From NCBI GenBank assembly GCA_017465465.1, contig JAFTWE010000043.1:1-64000 (forward strand): a stretch of DNA of 64,000 nt, written 5' to 3'. Shown here piece by piece: positions 7,563 through 16,336 of the stretch (its first letter is position 1; each line of letters begins with the position of its first letter). The translations under genes were made by a program, and so were the position numbers. The notes beneath the pieces were generated by a model. It was given only the letters and a program-made list of their open reading frames with translations, was not told where the DNA came from and did no database searches. The DNA comes from Clostridia bacterium (lineage in GTDB: Bacteria; Bacillota; Clostridia; Oscillospirales; Acutalibacteraceae).

Positions 7563-9233
7563 TTAAACAATTAACAAAGAAGTAATTATGTTTTTGATAT
7601 ATTCAACAATAAATTTAACAAAATCCATTAAACTCAGCAAAAAATCAGACTCTTTTTCGTCAGTCTGGTCGACCAGTAAAATATACTCTTCCCACTGTGT
7701 GCTGTCAGTATCTACCGTTCCATCTTCATTCTGAGGAACAGATTGGAGCAACAAGCCTGCCTGCTGAAGAGTAGCTATATCATTAGTGTCAACAGAAGAG
7801 CTTCTGTTGACATCAGCCGCCTCAAAATAAAAGGATTCGGTATTTGAGGAAGTAAGGTGCCCCCAAAGCATCAACGAAGCGATAACGGAATCTTCGCCGT
7901 CATAAAATCCGTCGCCGTTGAGGTCGCCGTAAATTAAAGCCTTATAGCTGAAAACAGCTTGTCCGTTATAGACCAAATCAACCCTTGTGCCTGTTCCTAT
8001 AACAGAGTCAGAATAATCAAAAGAGAATCCGTCACTAAGGCTGATATAATCATTCAAATCCGTTAATCCGCAGGAAAGTCCTCTGAAAATATCATCACCC
8101 TGAACACTTGAAGAATTAACACATTCAAACGGAGTTACCGCATTACAAGTGAAAGCGGTGTTGAAGTCCGCCTTCCAATAGCTTGTTATACTTTCATCTG
8201 AATCTGCGGCCAAAATGTGAGTTTTATCGGGAAGAAAGAAATAAAAATTAGAGTCATTAGTATGATATGAGCTTAAATTATTTGCTTTACCGTTAGTGTA
8301 AATATCCTTAACAGACGAAACAGACGAAGTATTTACTTTTGCAAGATAAACCAATTCACCAAGGGAATTTGTAACAGTACCTGAAGCTACACCTGCTCCG
8401 GCACCCAAGGACGGCGCATTAGTTCCGCCTATAGCTTTAACAGAGCCGCCGTCTATAATAATTTCACCCATCGAGCCGTACCAACCGCCGCCGATACCTG
8501 CCGCATTAGTACCGCCGGTTGCGGTAACTGTTCCGCCGTTTATGATTATTTCACCGCCGTCGCCTGTGCAACCGCCGCCGATACCTGCGCCTGACGGACC
8601 GCCGACAGCAGTAACATTTCCGCCGTTAATCACAACTTTTCCGTTTGAGCCTGCACTTCCGCCGCCGATACCCGCGCTGTTACTTTTACTTTGTGCAACA
8701 ACCGTACCTGAATTTATAATAACAGTTCCGCTTGAGTTACCGTTGCCACCGCCGATACCTGCCTGACCGTTACTGCCTGCCATAACCTTTCCGTCGCCCA
8801 TTATTGTAAGTGTTGAGCCTACCGAAACCTCAATACCTGCCCTCGAAGCGCCGCTTACCAAAACATTGGTACCTTCAAGATTAAGGGTAATATCAGCGGA
8901 GTTTGTTAAATTTACTGCGCAAACAAACTGGCTTGACATAGACATTTTGAGATTGCTGATAACGGCATAATTTGTACCGCCGTTAAAGGTTAAGGTATTT
9001 GTAACGGTGTCGGTAGTTGATTGCGTAATATAATATCCGTCTTCATCGGGAGTAGTAATCACTTCACCGAAATAACCGTAGCCTGAAACCGTACCGTCAC
9101 CAATGACGATATTGCCTTTATCAAGATATAAATATGTAAGCTTTGCATTGTCCGCAACCGCTAAGGAAGGAACAACACACAAGCCAATAATTAATAAAGA
9201 TAAAATCACTGTAAGAATTTTTTTCAAAACCAT
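7563..9233 (-). CDS. Secreted Gly-rich beta-repeat protein with dockerin-like C-terminal region
   Basis: 556 residues. A signal peptide (KKILTVILSLLIIGLCVVPSLAVA) leads to a region of about five imperfect repeats of the form AGIGGG-GG-G-VIINGGTVTA (about residues 150-280), a right-handed beta-helix-like pattern found in carbohydrate-binding and autotransporter-like surface proteins. Further on, DLNGDGFYDGEDS and DVNRSSSVDTNDI are a pair of dockerin type-I-like calcium loops (the second degenerate: Arg-Ser in place of Asn-Asp). GGGGAG lies only one or two bases from the first ATG but six bases before an in-frame TTG two codons on, so initiation may be at 9227. Function in adhesion or polysaccharide binding is inference. 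Confidence 0.8.
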   Translation of the reverse strand: MVLKKILTVILSLLIIGLCVVPSLAVADNAKLTYLYLDKGNIVIGDGTVSGYGYFGEVITTPDEDGYYITQSTTDTVTNTLTFNGGTNYAVISNLKMSMSSQFVCAVNLTNSADITLNLEGTNVLVSGASRAGIEVSVGSTLTIMGDGKVMAGSNGQAGIGGGNGNSSGTVIINSGTVVAQSKSNSAGIGGGSAGSNGKVVINGGNVTAVGGPSGAGIGGGCTGDGGEIIINGGTVTATGGTNAAGIGGGWYGSMGEIIIDGGSVKAIGGTNAPSLGAGAGVASGTVTNSLGELVYLAKVNTSSVSSVKDIYTNGKANNLSSYHTNDSNFYFFLPDKTHILAADSDESITSYWKADFNTAFTCNAVTPFECVNSSSVQGDDIFRGLSCGLTDLNDYISLSDGFSFDYSDSVIGTGTRVDLVYNGQAVFSYKALIYGDLNGDGFYDGEDSVIASLMLWGHLTSSNTESFYFEAADVNRSSSVDTNDIATLQQAGLLLQSVPQNEDGTVDTDSTQWEEYILLVDQTDEKESDFLLSLMDFVKFIVEYIKNIITSLLIV

Positions 9234-9259
9234 TCTCCCCTATTGATTTTTCTTTTTGC

Positions 9260-9288
9260 ATTATACACCATATAAAAAAGTTTGTAAA
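9260..9288 (-). promoter_or_regulatory. Promoter of the dockerin-like secreted protein
   Basis: Minus strand TTTACA (9288-9283), 17-base spacer, TATAAT (9265-9260), 27 bases before the first ATG. Confidence 0.6.
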
Positions 9289-9311
9289 TAGTGAAAACTC
9301 AAATAAAATCA

Positions 9312-9340
9312 TTGACTGTTTTTAAACAAAGTGATAATAT
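9312..9340 (+). promoter_or_regulatory. Promoter of DAHP synthase
   Basis: TTGACT (9312-9317), 17-base spacer, TAATAT (9335-9340), about 30 bases upstream of the ATG. Only 24 bp from the divergent promoter of the secreted protein. Confidence 0.6.
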
Positions 9341-9372
9341 TACACCTATATTAGTTTTGGAGGCGTAAAACA

Positions 9373-10401
9373 ATGGGAATGGATTTTTTAAGAAAACTGC
9401 CCATACCAAAGGATATTAAAGAGCAGTTCCCAATGAGTGAAAACCTTGTTAAAATCAAGGAAGAAAGAGATGCGGAAATCCGCAAAATTTTTACCGGAGA
9501 AGATAAGAGACTTGCACTTATCATAGGACCTTGCTCCGCAGATATCGAAGACTCGGTTATTGATTATATTTCACGACTTGCCAAGGTTCAGGAAAAGGTA
9601 AAAGACAAGATTTTAATTATTCCGAGAATTTATACAAACAAGCCACGCACTACAGGTGACGGCTATAAGGGTATGGTTCATCAACCTGACCCCGAAAAAG
9701 CCTCTGATATGCTCGAAGGCATTATTGCAATCCGCCGACTTCATACAAGAGCTATTGCAGAAACAGGCTTTACCTGTGCTGACGAAATGCTCTACCCCGA
9801 TAATCACAGATATTTAAACGATTTACTCGGTTATGTTGCAGTTGGTGCCCGCTCTGTTGAAAATCAGGAACACAGACTTACCGCCAGCGGAATGACAACT
9901 CCTGTTGGTATGAAAAACCCAACCAGCGGTGACATTTCTGTTATGCTCAATTCAATCACAGCTGCTCAGCATTCTCACACATTCATTTACAGAGGCTGGG
10001 AGGTTGTCACAAGCGGTAATGACCTTGCACACGCTATCCTCAGAGGCTCTGTGGACAAGCACGGTAAAACTCACCCCAACTATCATTATGAAGACCTTAT
10101 CAATCTTCACGATACTTATGCCGCCTGCAATCTTCAGAATATGGGTGTTATCGTTGACACCAACCACTCAAACTCAGGCAAAAAGTATCTTGAGCAAATA
10201 AGAATAGCTAAGGAAGTTCTTCATTCCTGCCGCCATTCTGAAGATATCAACTCAATGGTGAGAGGCTTTATGATTGAAAGCTACATTGAAGACGGTGCTC
10301 AGAAAATTGGTGAAGGCATTTACGGAAAGTCAATCACAGACCCCTGCCTTGGTTGGGAAAAGACGGAACGCCTTATCTACGACATTGCAGACTTGACATA
10401 A
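9373..10401 (+). CDS. 3-deoxy-7-phosphoheptulonate (DAHP) synthase, class I alpha
   Basis: 342-residue first enzyme of the shikimate pathway, condensing phosphoenolpyruvate and erythrose 4-phosphate. Diagnostic segments: LIIGPCSADIED, PRIYTNKPRTTGDGYKG, ARSVENQEHRLTASG, and GVIVDTNHSNSGKK, all as in AroF/AroG/AroH. Metal ligands (Cys of GPCSA, His of DTNHSNS) are present. Length fits the family. TTGGAGG precedes the ATG. It stands alone, between a promoter and a terminator, not in an aro operon. Which aromatic amino acid feeds back on it cannot be told. Confidence 0.95.
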   Translation: MGMDFLRKLPIPKDIKEQFPMSENLVKIKEERDAEIRKIFTGEDKRLALIIGPCSADIEDSVIDYISRLAKVQEKVKDKILIIPRIYTNKPRTTGDGYKGMVHQPDPEKASDMLEGIIAIRRLHTRAIAETGFTCADEMLYPDNHRYLNDLLGYVAVGARSVENQEHRLTASGMTTPVGMKNPTSGDISVMLNSITAAQHSHTFIYRGWEVVTSGNDLAHAILRGSVDKHGKTHPNYHYEDLINLHDTYAACNLQNMGVIVDTNHSNSGKKYLEQIRIAKEVLHSCRHSEDINSMVRGFMIESYIEDGAQKIGEGIYGKSITDPCLGWEKTERLIYDIADLT

Positions 10402-10412
10402 TAACAAAAACT

Positions 10413-10446
10413 AATCCCTGTCAGTTAGTATGCTGACAGGGATTTT
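10413..10446 (+). terminator. Terminator of DAHP synthase
   Basis: AATCCCTGTCAG, an 8-base loop, CTGACAGGGATTTT. 12 bp after the stop codon. Confidence 0.85.
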
Positions 10447-10596
10447 CACATAAAAGGGGTTGTGACCAACACCTTACGATGTTGGCCACAGAGGGGGGAT
10501 ATAATATAAAGATGCTGTCAAAATTATCAGTAATGTTACCATTACTTCGTAGTTATGTTAACATAAAATACATTTATTGTCAACATTAAATTATAA
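10447..10596. other. Intergenic region without recognisable gene
   Basis: Between the DAHP synthase terminator and the 3' end of the cohesin-like gene. It holds a small hairpin CCAACA-N8-TGTTGG near 10469-10488 and a G-rich run followed by ATATAATATAAAG. A 25-codon reading frame (from ATG at about 10511) has no ribosome binding site at proper distance; I do not call it. Confidence 0.5.
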
Positions 10597-11370
10597 TCAG
10601 ATATACCAGAGGAAACCGAAAAGAACAATAATGATAATCCACTGAACTACTGAATAGCTAACATCAAAATCACAGCTTGCTTCACCGATTACAACGCCTG
10701 CAGGAGTTGTAACTGTGCAGGTAACAGTAGCGTTGCCTGTGCCTGCTGCATAAACTTTACCGTTTTCATCAACAGTAACTACATCTTCATCAGAGGATGT
10801 CCAGGTAACAATTGCATTAGAAGGTGCATTTGCAGTGTAAGTAAGTGTTTTAGAGTCCTTATAATTCATTGCAACTTCTGTATCGCTGAGTGTAACACTT
10901 GACGGATAAGCAACTGTTGGTGAAAGAACGATTGTTTCACCTTTTTCAAGAATTGAGCAGTTTGAGAAGTTAACTGTAATGTCTCCGCTCTTAAAGCTTG
11001 TTGAGCCTGATTTTGAAAATGTTGCTGTATAGAAAGAACCCTTAGTAGAATAAAGATTCATAAATGCACCTGAAACTTTACCGTTTGCAACATTTGCAAC
11101 AAACATACCGTTTGCAGCGCCAACTGAAGAGCTCTGAGTTATGCTCTTACAAGTATAACCTGACTTTGCAACAAAAGTGAAGTCAGCACAGTTAAACTTA
11201 CCTGAAACAAGGTTAAGTGAAACAGTAACCTGAGAGCTTGATTCGCTTACAACAACAAGCTCAAATGCCGGGTTTGCATAAGTTGCAGCACTTGAAGCGA
11301 TTGCGCCCATTGCGAACATCATAATTGCACATAATACTATTGAAATAAATTTTTTAACTGATTTTTTCAT
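10597..11370 (-). CDS. Secreted cohesin-like plus bacterial Ig-like (Big_2) protein with C-terminal membrane tail
   Basis: 257 residues. Signal peptide to about residue 29 (FAMGAIASSAA), then a beta-rich segment about 32-150 with cohesin-type phrasing (SGKFNCADFTFVAKSG; NLYSTKGSFYTATFS), then a Big_2 Ig-like domain about 153-235 (VTLSDTEVAMNYKDSKTL; DVVTVDENGKVYAAGTGNA). The chain ends in an aromatic hydrophobic segment, VVQWIIIIVLFGFLWYI, with no LPxTG or positive tail. Such a Ig-like-plus-hydrophobic end would hold the protein in the membrane. A link to the dockerin-like protein 1.3 kb away is tempting but unproven; the cohesin resemblance is by eye only. Confidence 0.72.
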   Translation of the reverse strand: MKKSVKKFISIVLCAIMMFAMGAIASSAATYANPAFELVVVSESSSQVTVSLNLVSGKFNCADFTFVAKSGYTCKSITQSSSVGAANGMFVANVANGKVSGAFMNLYSTKGSFYTATFSKSGSTSFKSGDITVNFSNCSILEKGETIVLSPTVAYPSSVTLSDTEVAMNYKDSKTLTYTANAPSNAIVTWTSSDEDVVTVDENGKVYAAGTGNATVTCTVTTPAGVVIGEASCDFDVSYSVVQWIIIIVLFGFLWYI

Positions 11371-11392
11371 TTTTATCTACTCCTTCCAAGAG

Positions 11393-11421
11393 ATAATAAT
11401 ACATTTGGTAAAAAAAGTCAA
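11393..11421 (-). promoter_or_regulatory. Promoter of the cohesin-like gene
   Basis: Minus strand TTGACT (11421-11416), 17-base spacer, TATTAT (11398-11393); its -35 overlaps the last codons of prmA. Confidence 0.55.
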
Positions 11422-12344
11422 CTTCTTTTTTTGGTTACAAAGCATAACCAGCCGTTACTTTCGTGACGCTCAACAACTTCAAATCCGTATTTTTCGAAAG
11501 CAGAAATAACATCCTGCTCTCTGACATCAATAATACCTGATGTTATAAATACGGCATCATCTTCCATAAAAGCACCAACATCTTTGCAGAACATAATAAT
11601 AACATCAGCAACGATATTAGCAACAACAACACTGTATTTTCCGCTTACTTTGTCTGTGAGATTGCCTTCATAAGCGGTATATTTTGTTGAGTCAAAGCCA
11701 TTAAGCTCGGCATTTTCCCAAGCTTTTTTTACCGCGAGAGGGTCAATATCCACACCTACTGCTTTTTGTGCGCCAAGCAAAAGGCCGCACACGCCTAAAA
11801 TACCGCTTCCGCAACCGACATCAAGAAGAGTGGTTTCTTCATTAACATATTTTTCAAGAGTTTCAAGGCAAAGCTTTGTGGTATCATGACCGCCGCTGCC
11901 AAAAGCAAGACCGGGTTCAATATCAAGCACTACCCTGTTACCCGGGTCAAAATCATCGTCCCATACGGGATGAATCATAATCTTTTCACCAACAGGTAAG
12001 GATTTGAAATAGTCCTTCCAATTATTCTCCCAATCCTGGTTACGGCAAACCGAAACATCAATTTCGTTTGTAATACCTTCTGCTGTATATCTTTCAGACA
12101 AGAAAGCAACAGCTTCGGTAGGATTTTCGTGTGGTGGAAGATACACGTGAACAAAAGCCTTGTTGCGGTCCTTTTGCAAAAGCTCCTCGTCAATAAGGTC
12201 AATTTTTGCAATTTCCCAAGCGGCCTGTTCAAGGTCACTGTAATCTTCTATGTAAATTCCGTAAGGGACAACCATCTGTGCAATGTCCCCTGCTTTGTCA
12301 ACATCGGCAGAACTAACGCCGATTTTAATTTCAGTCCAATCCAT
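11418..12344 (-). CDS. prmA: Ribosomal protein L11 methyltransferase
   Basis: 308-residue SAM-dependent enzyme that trimethylates ribosomal protein L11. N-terminal substrate-recognition domain with MDWTEIKIGVSSADVDKAGDI, then a Rossmann methyltransferase core with the PrmA motifs LDIEPGLAFGSGGHDTTKLCLE and LLDVGCGSGILGV, and the catalytic-pocket VVANIVADVI. AAGGAG precedes the ATG. It follows the DUF2804 gene by 9 bp and probably ends the yhaM-DUF2804-prmA unit. Confidence 0.95.
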   Translation of the reverse strand: MDWTEIKIGVSSADVDKAGDIAQMVVPYGIYIEDYSDLEQAAWEIAKIDLIDEELLQKDRNKAFVHVYLPPHENPTEAVAFLSERYTAEGITNEIDVSVCRNQDWENNWKDYFKSLPVGEKIMIHPVWDDDFDPGNRVVLDIEPGLAFGSGGHDTTKLCLETLEKYVNEETTLLDVGCGSGILGVCGLLLGAQKAVGVDIDPLAVKKAWENAELNGFDSTKYTAYEGNLTDKVSGKYSVVVANIVADVIIMFCKDVGAFMEDDAVFITSGIIDVREQDVISAFEKYGFEVVERHESNGWLCFVTKKRS

Positions 12345-12353
12345 AATAACTCC

Positions 12354-13382
12354 TTAATATTTATTGTGAACATCTTCGGCAAAGCACAGTAAATCTTTAA
12401 TTTCAAGCACCGTACCGTCATCAAGCACCGCTTTGCCGTTCATTTTACCAAAGACCTGATGCTGGTCTGTGATAATTACATTCATATCAATTTTGGCACA
12501 TCTGTCAATAATAGGCTCAAAATTCATTTCAAACCTGCCGTCGGAAGATGTGAAAGTCCACGGGTCAGTGTAGCCTGACTCTGGAATGTTAAAGGCTACA
12601 TCATCAAGCTTGTGACACTTGCCGTCATAGAAAAGCATATTTTCACTTGCCGCAGAAGTATCACCAAAACCGTAACCGATATTAAATCCGAAGGGTTTAC
12701 CGTTAACAATTCCGTTGCCTGAGCCCCAGTACCAGGTGTTGTCATAAGTCCAGACACCTCTGCCCCAGTCCAGAGTACCGAAGTCTGTTTCGGGATTAAA
12801 GACGTATTCTTTGCCGTCAAACTTAACCTTACCGGAAGCCGGCATACAGTTAATTTTTTGATTATAATAAAAAGCTGTCTTTTTTTCTTTCCAAGGGGTT
12901 GCAATAACCATTGTATCCATTTCGGGCTGTTTGAGGGTAATATCACATTCAAAGGGCCTACCGTATTTGAAGTCATCAAATCGGCAGATAATTCTGCGCT
13001 CACCGTCAAGCTTTAAGAATTTAATCTGCAGGCGCTTATCATTGAAGATAACATGACCCTTTTCAGAAGTTGACGGTAAATTTGTTTTTCCCATGGGGAA
13101 AGGCTTTAAAATAGTTTCAGTATGTTCACACGGAACAGAAAAATCAAGAAGTGAAACAGAATGAAGACCAACATAACCAACATCAGACACGGTAAAAGCA
13201 ACACCGAACTGATTTTCTTCAGAAATTACGAGATAATAGTCCCATTCTTTAATACGGAACTTCGGAGCTTTGATATCATTACGGTTATAAATCTGCAAAA
13301 GCTGCTTAGACCAACCGGGCTCGCGTAAACTGCCGTCATCCATTAAAAGGGGTTGAATGTTTGTTACTTCATGATTTCTCAT
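12354..13382 (-). CDS. DUF2804 domain protein
   Basis: 342-residue protein resembling the DUF2804 family, whose function is unknown. Recognisable are the N-terminal NIQPLLMDDGSLREPGWSK and the core FGTLDWGRGVWTYDNTWYWG with GFNIGYGFGDTSAASENM, a lipocalin/AttH-like beta fold pattern rich in Trp and Gly. No signal peptide. The ATG at 13382 has AGGAG at proper distance; the ATG two codons earlier lies against the Shine-Dalgarno. Lies tightly between yhaM and prmA. Confidence 0.8.
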   Translation of the reverse strand: MRNHEVTNIQPLLMDDGSLREPGWSKQLLQIYNRNDIKAPKFRIKEWDYYLVISEENQFGVAFTVSDVGYVGLHSVSLLDFSVPCEHTETILKPFPMGKTNLPSTSEKGHVIFNDKRLQIKFLKLDGERRIICRFDDFKYGRPFECDITLKQPEMDTMVIATPWKEKKTAFYYNQKINCMPASGKVKFDGKEYVFNPETDFGTLDWGRGVWTYDNTWYWGSGNGIVNGKPFGFNIGYGFGDTSAASENMLFYDGKCHKLDDVAFNIPESGYTDPWTFTSSDGRFEMNFEPIIDRCAKIDMNVIITDQHQVFGKMNGKAVLDDGTVLEIKDLLCFAEDVHNKY

Positions 13383-13394
13383 AGCCATTCTCCT

Positions 13395-14366
13395 TTATAA
13401 TAAATCTGCCTTGGGTTTAATTTCTTTTATTCCCGGGTTATAAAGCTTTCTGTTTTCAAGAGCCCACTGCCTCGGAGTAAAATCTCCCGGCTGAACTTCA
13501 CTGACAGCCTGAGTGACCTCATAAATTCTGGCATCAAGCAAGTCAAGCTGAGAAAGAATTTCTGCCTCTAAAAACATCGGTCTCACCGCCGCACCAAATT
13601 CAGGCTCACCGTGGTGAGAAATTACCATATGCTCAACAAGCATCAGAAGCTCGGGGTTGATATTAAGCTCTCTGCCTCTGATTTCAATATCCATAGCTCC
13701 TCTTACAAGGTGACCGACCAAAGAGCCCTCTACGCTGTAGCCTGAGACTATTCCTGTTTCAGAAAGCTCAAATTCACGGATTTTAGCCACATCGTGAAGA
13801 ATAACACCGCTGAAAAGAAGCTCACTGTCAACGCTTGGGTAAATTTTGCAAACGCTCTGAGCCAAACGCAACACAGAAAGAGTATGGTACATAAGACCGC
13901 CTCTTATTGCGTGGTGAAGTCTGAATGCCGCAGGGCAAACCGTAAGCTTTTCTTTATGTTCTGACAAAATCGAAGTAACAAGAAGCTTCAGCTCCTCGTT
14001 TTCAAAATTATCGGCAACCTCGTAAACTGCATCAAAAAGAGTTTCACCGCTGTATTCTGCCGACGGAACAAAATCTTCAACTCTTACATTATCCGCTTCA
14101 ACAGCAGGACGGATACGGTCAACTCTGAGCTGAGGCATATCGTTAAATATTGATTCAGAGCCTCTGACTTTAACGATTGAATTTGCCTTAATTCCGCTAT
14201 GAAGCTCTTCTTTATAATCCCAAAGCTTAGCGTTAATTTCACCGGAGCTGTCAGTAAGCATCATATCAAGATAAAGAAGACCCTTTGCAGTCTTTTTAAC
14301 TTCGATAGTCTTAACAAGGCAAAAGCCCTCAACAGTACCATTATTATTGACAGACTTAAAATTCAT
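13395..14366 (-). CDS. yhaM: 3'-5' exoribonuclease YhaM family (OB-fold plus HD domain)
   Basis: 323 residues. An N-terminal OB-fold of about 100 residues (FCLVKTIEVKKTAKGLLYLDMMLTD split by a turn, then GEINAKLWDY) binds nucleic acid; an HD phosphohydrolase domain follows with HHAIRGGLMYHTLSVLRLA and VILHDVAKIREFEL (the HD pair) and SHHGEPEFGA. This order and length are those of YhaM, a Gram-positive 3'-5' exoribonuclease acting in RNA and ssDNA decay. GGGAGG precedes the ATG. First gene of a run with DUF2804 and prmA. Confidence 0.88.
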   Translation of the reverse strand: MNFKSVNNNGTVEGFCLVKTIEVKKTAKGLLYLDMMLTDSSGEINAKLWDYKEELHSGIKANSIVKVRGSESIFNDMPQLRVDRIRPAVEADNVRVEDFVPSAEYSGETLFDAVYEVADNFENEELKLLVTSILSEHKEKLTVCPAAFRLHHAIRGGLMYHTLSVLRLAQSVCKIYPSVDSELLFSGVILHDVAKIREFELSETGIVSGYSVEGSLVGHLVRGAMDIEIRGRELNINPELLMLVEHMVISHHGEPEFGAAVRPMFLEAEILSQLDLLDARIYEVTQAVSEVQPGDFTPRQWALENRKLYNPGIKEIKPKADLL

Positions 14367-14434
14367 TTTCTGCCTCCCAAAAGTAATTTAACATTTTTAT
14401 TATAACAAATATATGTATCTTTTGCAATTATTAT

Positions 14435-15274
14435 TTAGTGCTGAAATGCAGTTTCTTCGCGCATTTTTCTGAATTTTGTCGGTGTTACACCAAATCTTCG
14501 GATGAAGACTTTTGAAAAGTAGTTCTGGTCCGAAAATCCGCATTCAACGGCAATATTTTTAATGCTTTCATTTGTTTTTAAAAGCATCTGTTCAGCTCTT
14601 TCAAGACGGCAGTTGTTAATATATTCCCCTATTGTGATGCCATACCTATCCCTGAATGTGTTCATAAGCGTTGTTCGGCTGCAGCCAAAAATTTCACACA
14701 TCAGCTCAACAGTCAGCTTTTTATCAAAGTTATTGCCTATGTACTTTCTGATACCCAAAGCCAGGTCCTTCGACTTCGGAGCCATACGGTTGGTCTGAGT
14801 CATATATTCAGCAATCAGTTGAAGAATATTAACATAGCTTTGAAGCTCATCCTGCTTAATTACAGGTATGTTTTTAACGGCAGAATTCAGTTGCTCCTTA
14901 CCGTCAAAATATTGGCGTGATTTTTCTACTATATTCTGCTCACTTGAAATCTTACTGTCTGTAATCTGACCCATAATTACATAGCCCGATAAAATGCCGT
15001 AGTTATAAATCGGAGCAACAATTTCAATAAGTCCGCAATGGCACTTATAAGAGTATGCCTCACCTGTTTTTCTCACCTTTTCAAAAGCCTTAAGGTCAGC
15101 GTCTACGCACCGTTTTCTGCTCTGGGGTGTCTGCTGAACTCTTTTACAAAAAACAGAAAGGCTTTCGGGGTAACTTGCAATTTCATTAAAATCAAGGTCG
15201 TGTAATGAAATTCTTGCTCCCGTAATTTTATGAAAATCTTTTAAAATTTCGATAGTATTAAGCTTGGTATCCAT
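14435..15274 (-). CDS. AraC-family regulator with PocR sensory domain
   Basis: 279 residues. The N-terminal half is a PocR domain (KITGARISLHDLDFNEI; CHCGLIEIVAPIYNYG; CKRVQ and CVDADL cysteines), a sensor found with sugar and diol metabolism. The C-terminal 100 residues are a double helix-turn-helix AraC/XylS domain ending IKNIAVECGFSDQNYFSKVF and GVTPTKFRK. Divergent from the ROK kinase-nagA pair with overlapping promoters, so control of these amino-sugar genes is likely. Start uncertain: ATG at 15274 or 15280, or GTG at 15283, share one weak Shine-Dalgarno. Confidence 0.87.
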   Translation of the reverse strand: MDTKLNTIEILKDFHKITGARISLHDLDFNEIASYPESLSVFCKRVQQTPQSRKRCVDADLKAFEKVRKTGEAYSYKCHCGLIEIVAPIYNYGILSGYVIMGQITDSKISSEQNIVEKSRQYFDGKEQLNSAVKNIPVIKQDELQSYVNILQLIAEYMTQTNRMAPKSKDLALGIRKYIGNNFDKKLTVELMCEIFGCSRTTLMNTFRDRYGITIGEYINNCRLERAEQMLLKTNESIKNIAVECGFSDQNYFSKVFIRRFGVTPTKFRKMREETAFQH

Positions 15275-15312
15275 AAACATCACTTCGTAAAATTTTTACT
15301 ATTTTACTAATA

Positions 15313-15340
15313 ATTATACATATTTCTATTGAAAAATCAA
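15313..15340 (-). promoter_or_regulatory. Promoter of the PocR-AraC regulator
   Basis: Minus strand TTGATT (15340-15335), 16-base spacer, TATAAT (15318-15313). It overlaps the -35 region of the divergent kinase promoter, so binding at one site could affect both. Confidence 0.55.
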
Positions 15341-15357
15341 TACCGTAATCGTATTAT
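15329..15357 (+). promoter_or_regulatory. Promoter of the ROK kinase-nagA operon
   Basis: TTGAAA (15329-15334), 17-base spacer, TATTAT (15352-15357), just ahead of AGAGGCGGTG and the ATG. The spacer has an imperfect repeat around ATACCGTAATCGTAT, a possible regulator site. Confidence 0.55.
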
Positions 15358-15378
15358 TATATTAGAGGCGGTGATTTT

Positions 15379-16326
15379 ATGAAATATACACTCGGAGTTG
15401 ACATCGGCGGCACAAATGTTGCCGTTGGAATAATCGATGAAAACTATGATGTTATAATTAAAGACTCATTTAAAACTAATGCGCCGAGAAGCGCACAGGA
15501 AATATGTGATGACATTATTTCAACATACCAAAGCCTTTCAGAGCGCGCCGGTATTCCCGTTGAAGAGATTACTGAAATAGGCATTGCTTGCCCGGGAATT
15601 ATTAAAGACGGCGTTGTTGTTTCTGCATCTAATCTTAAGTTCACCAACGTTCCTCTTAAGGCTATAGTTGAAGAAAAAACAGGTCTCAAATGTGAAGTAT
15701 GTAATGATGCGAATGCAGTTGCTCTTGCTGAATATATTGTTTTAAAGGATGAAAACATTCACTCCCTTGTTGCTGTTACTATCGGCACGGGAATCGGCGG
15801 CGGAATTGTAATTGACGGCAAAATTATTGACGGCTTTAACGGCGCAGGAGCAGAGCTTGGTCACATTACTGTTGAAAAAGACGGCAGAAGCTGTGCTTGC
15901 GGAAACAAGGGCTGCCTTGAAGCTTACTGCTCTGCAAGCGCACTTGTTAAAGACACAAAAAAAGCAATGATTGACCACCCCGACAGCAAGCTGTGGGAAA
16001 TCTGCAACGACATTAACGCAGTTGACGGAAAAACGGTTTTTAAAGCCGCTGAGTTAGGAGACAGCATCTCACAAGAAGTGCTCAAATCGTTTCTTAATTA
16101 TCTCAGTATTGGTGTTATTAACCTCATCACCCTCCTTCAACCCGAAATTTTATGTATCGGCGGCGGAATGTCTAAGGAAAAAGAAGCTCTTATCGAGCCT
16201 TTGAAAAAGCTTGTAAATGAAAATAGTCTTACAAAAAATCTTACTGATAAAACCACAATCAAAACTGCCGTTCTTTTCAATGATGCAGGTCTTGTCGGTG
16301 CGGCAGCATATTTAAAAAACAAGTGA
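15379..16326 (+). CDS. ROK-family sugar kinase, probably N-acetylglucosamine/N-acetylmannosamine kinase
   Basis: 315-residue ROK protein. N-terminal phosphate loop LGVDIGGTNVAVG; catalytic Asp in CNDANAVALAEY; ATP-site TIGTGIGGGIV; ROK zinc motif HxxxxxxGxxCxCGxxGCxE seen as GHITVEKDGRSCACGNKGCL. No DNA-binding domain, so an enzyme rather than a repressor. Family members phosphorylate glucose, GlcNAc, ManNAc and others; the nagA gene 10 bp downstream makes an N-acetylhexosamine the likely substrate. Confidence 0.88.
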   Translation: MKYTLGVDIGGTNVAVGIIDENYDVIIKDSFKTNAPRSAQEICDDIISTYQSLSERAGIPVEEITEIGIACPGIIKDGVVVSASNLKFTNVPLKAIVEEKTGLKCEVCNDANAVALAEYIVLKDENIHSLVAVTIGTGIGGGIVIDGKIIDGFNGAGAELGHITVEKDGRSCACGNKGCLEAYCSASALVKDTKKAMIDHPDSKLWEICNDINAVDGKTVFKAAELGDSISQEVLKSFLNYLSIGVINLITLLQPEILCIGGGMSKEKEALIEPLKKLVNENSLTKNLTDKTTIKTAVLFNDAGLVGAAAYLKNK

Positions 16327-16336
16327 CGGTGATTTT

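Noticed and set aside
8542-8766. Pro-rich plus-strand frame opposite the Gly-rich repeats
   Set aside because: Antisense of GGC/GGT-rich repeats always gives Pro-rich frames; no start signal.
10511-10588. 25-codon frame between DAHP synthase and the cohesin-like gene
   Set aside because: G-rich stretch is too far (about 14 bases) from the ATG to act as Shine-Dalgarno; no conservation visible.
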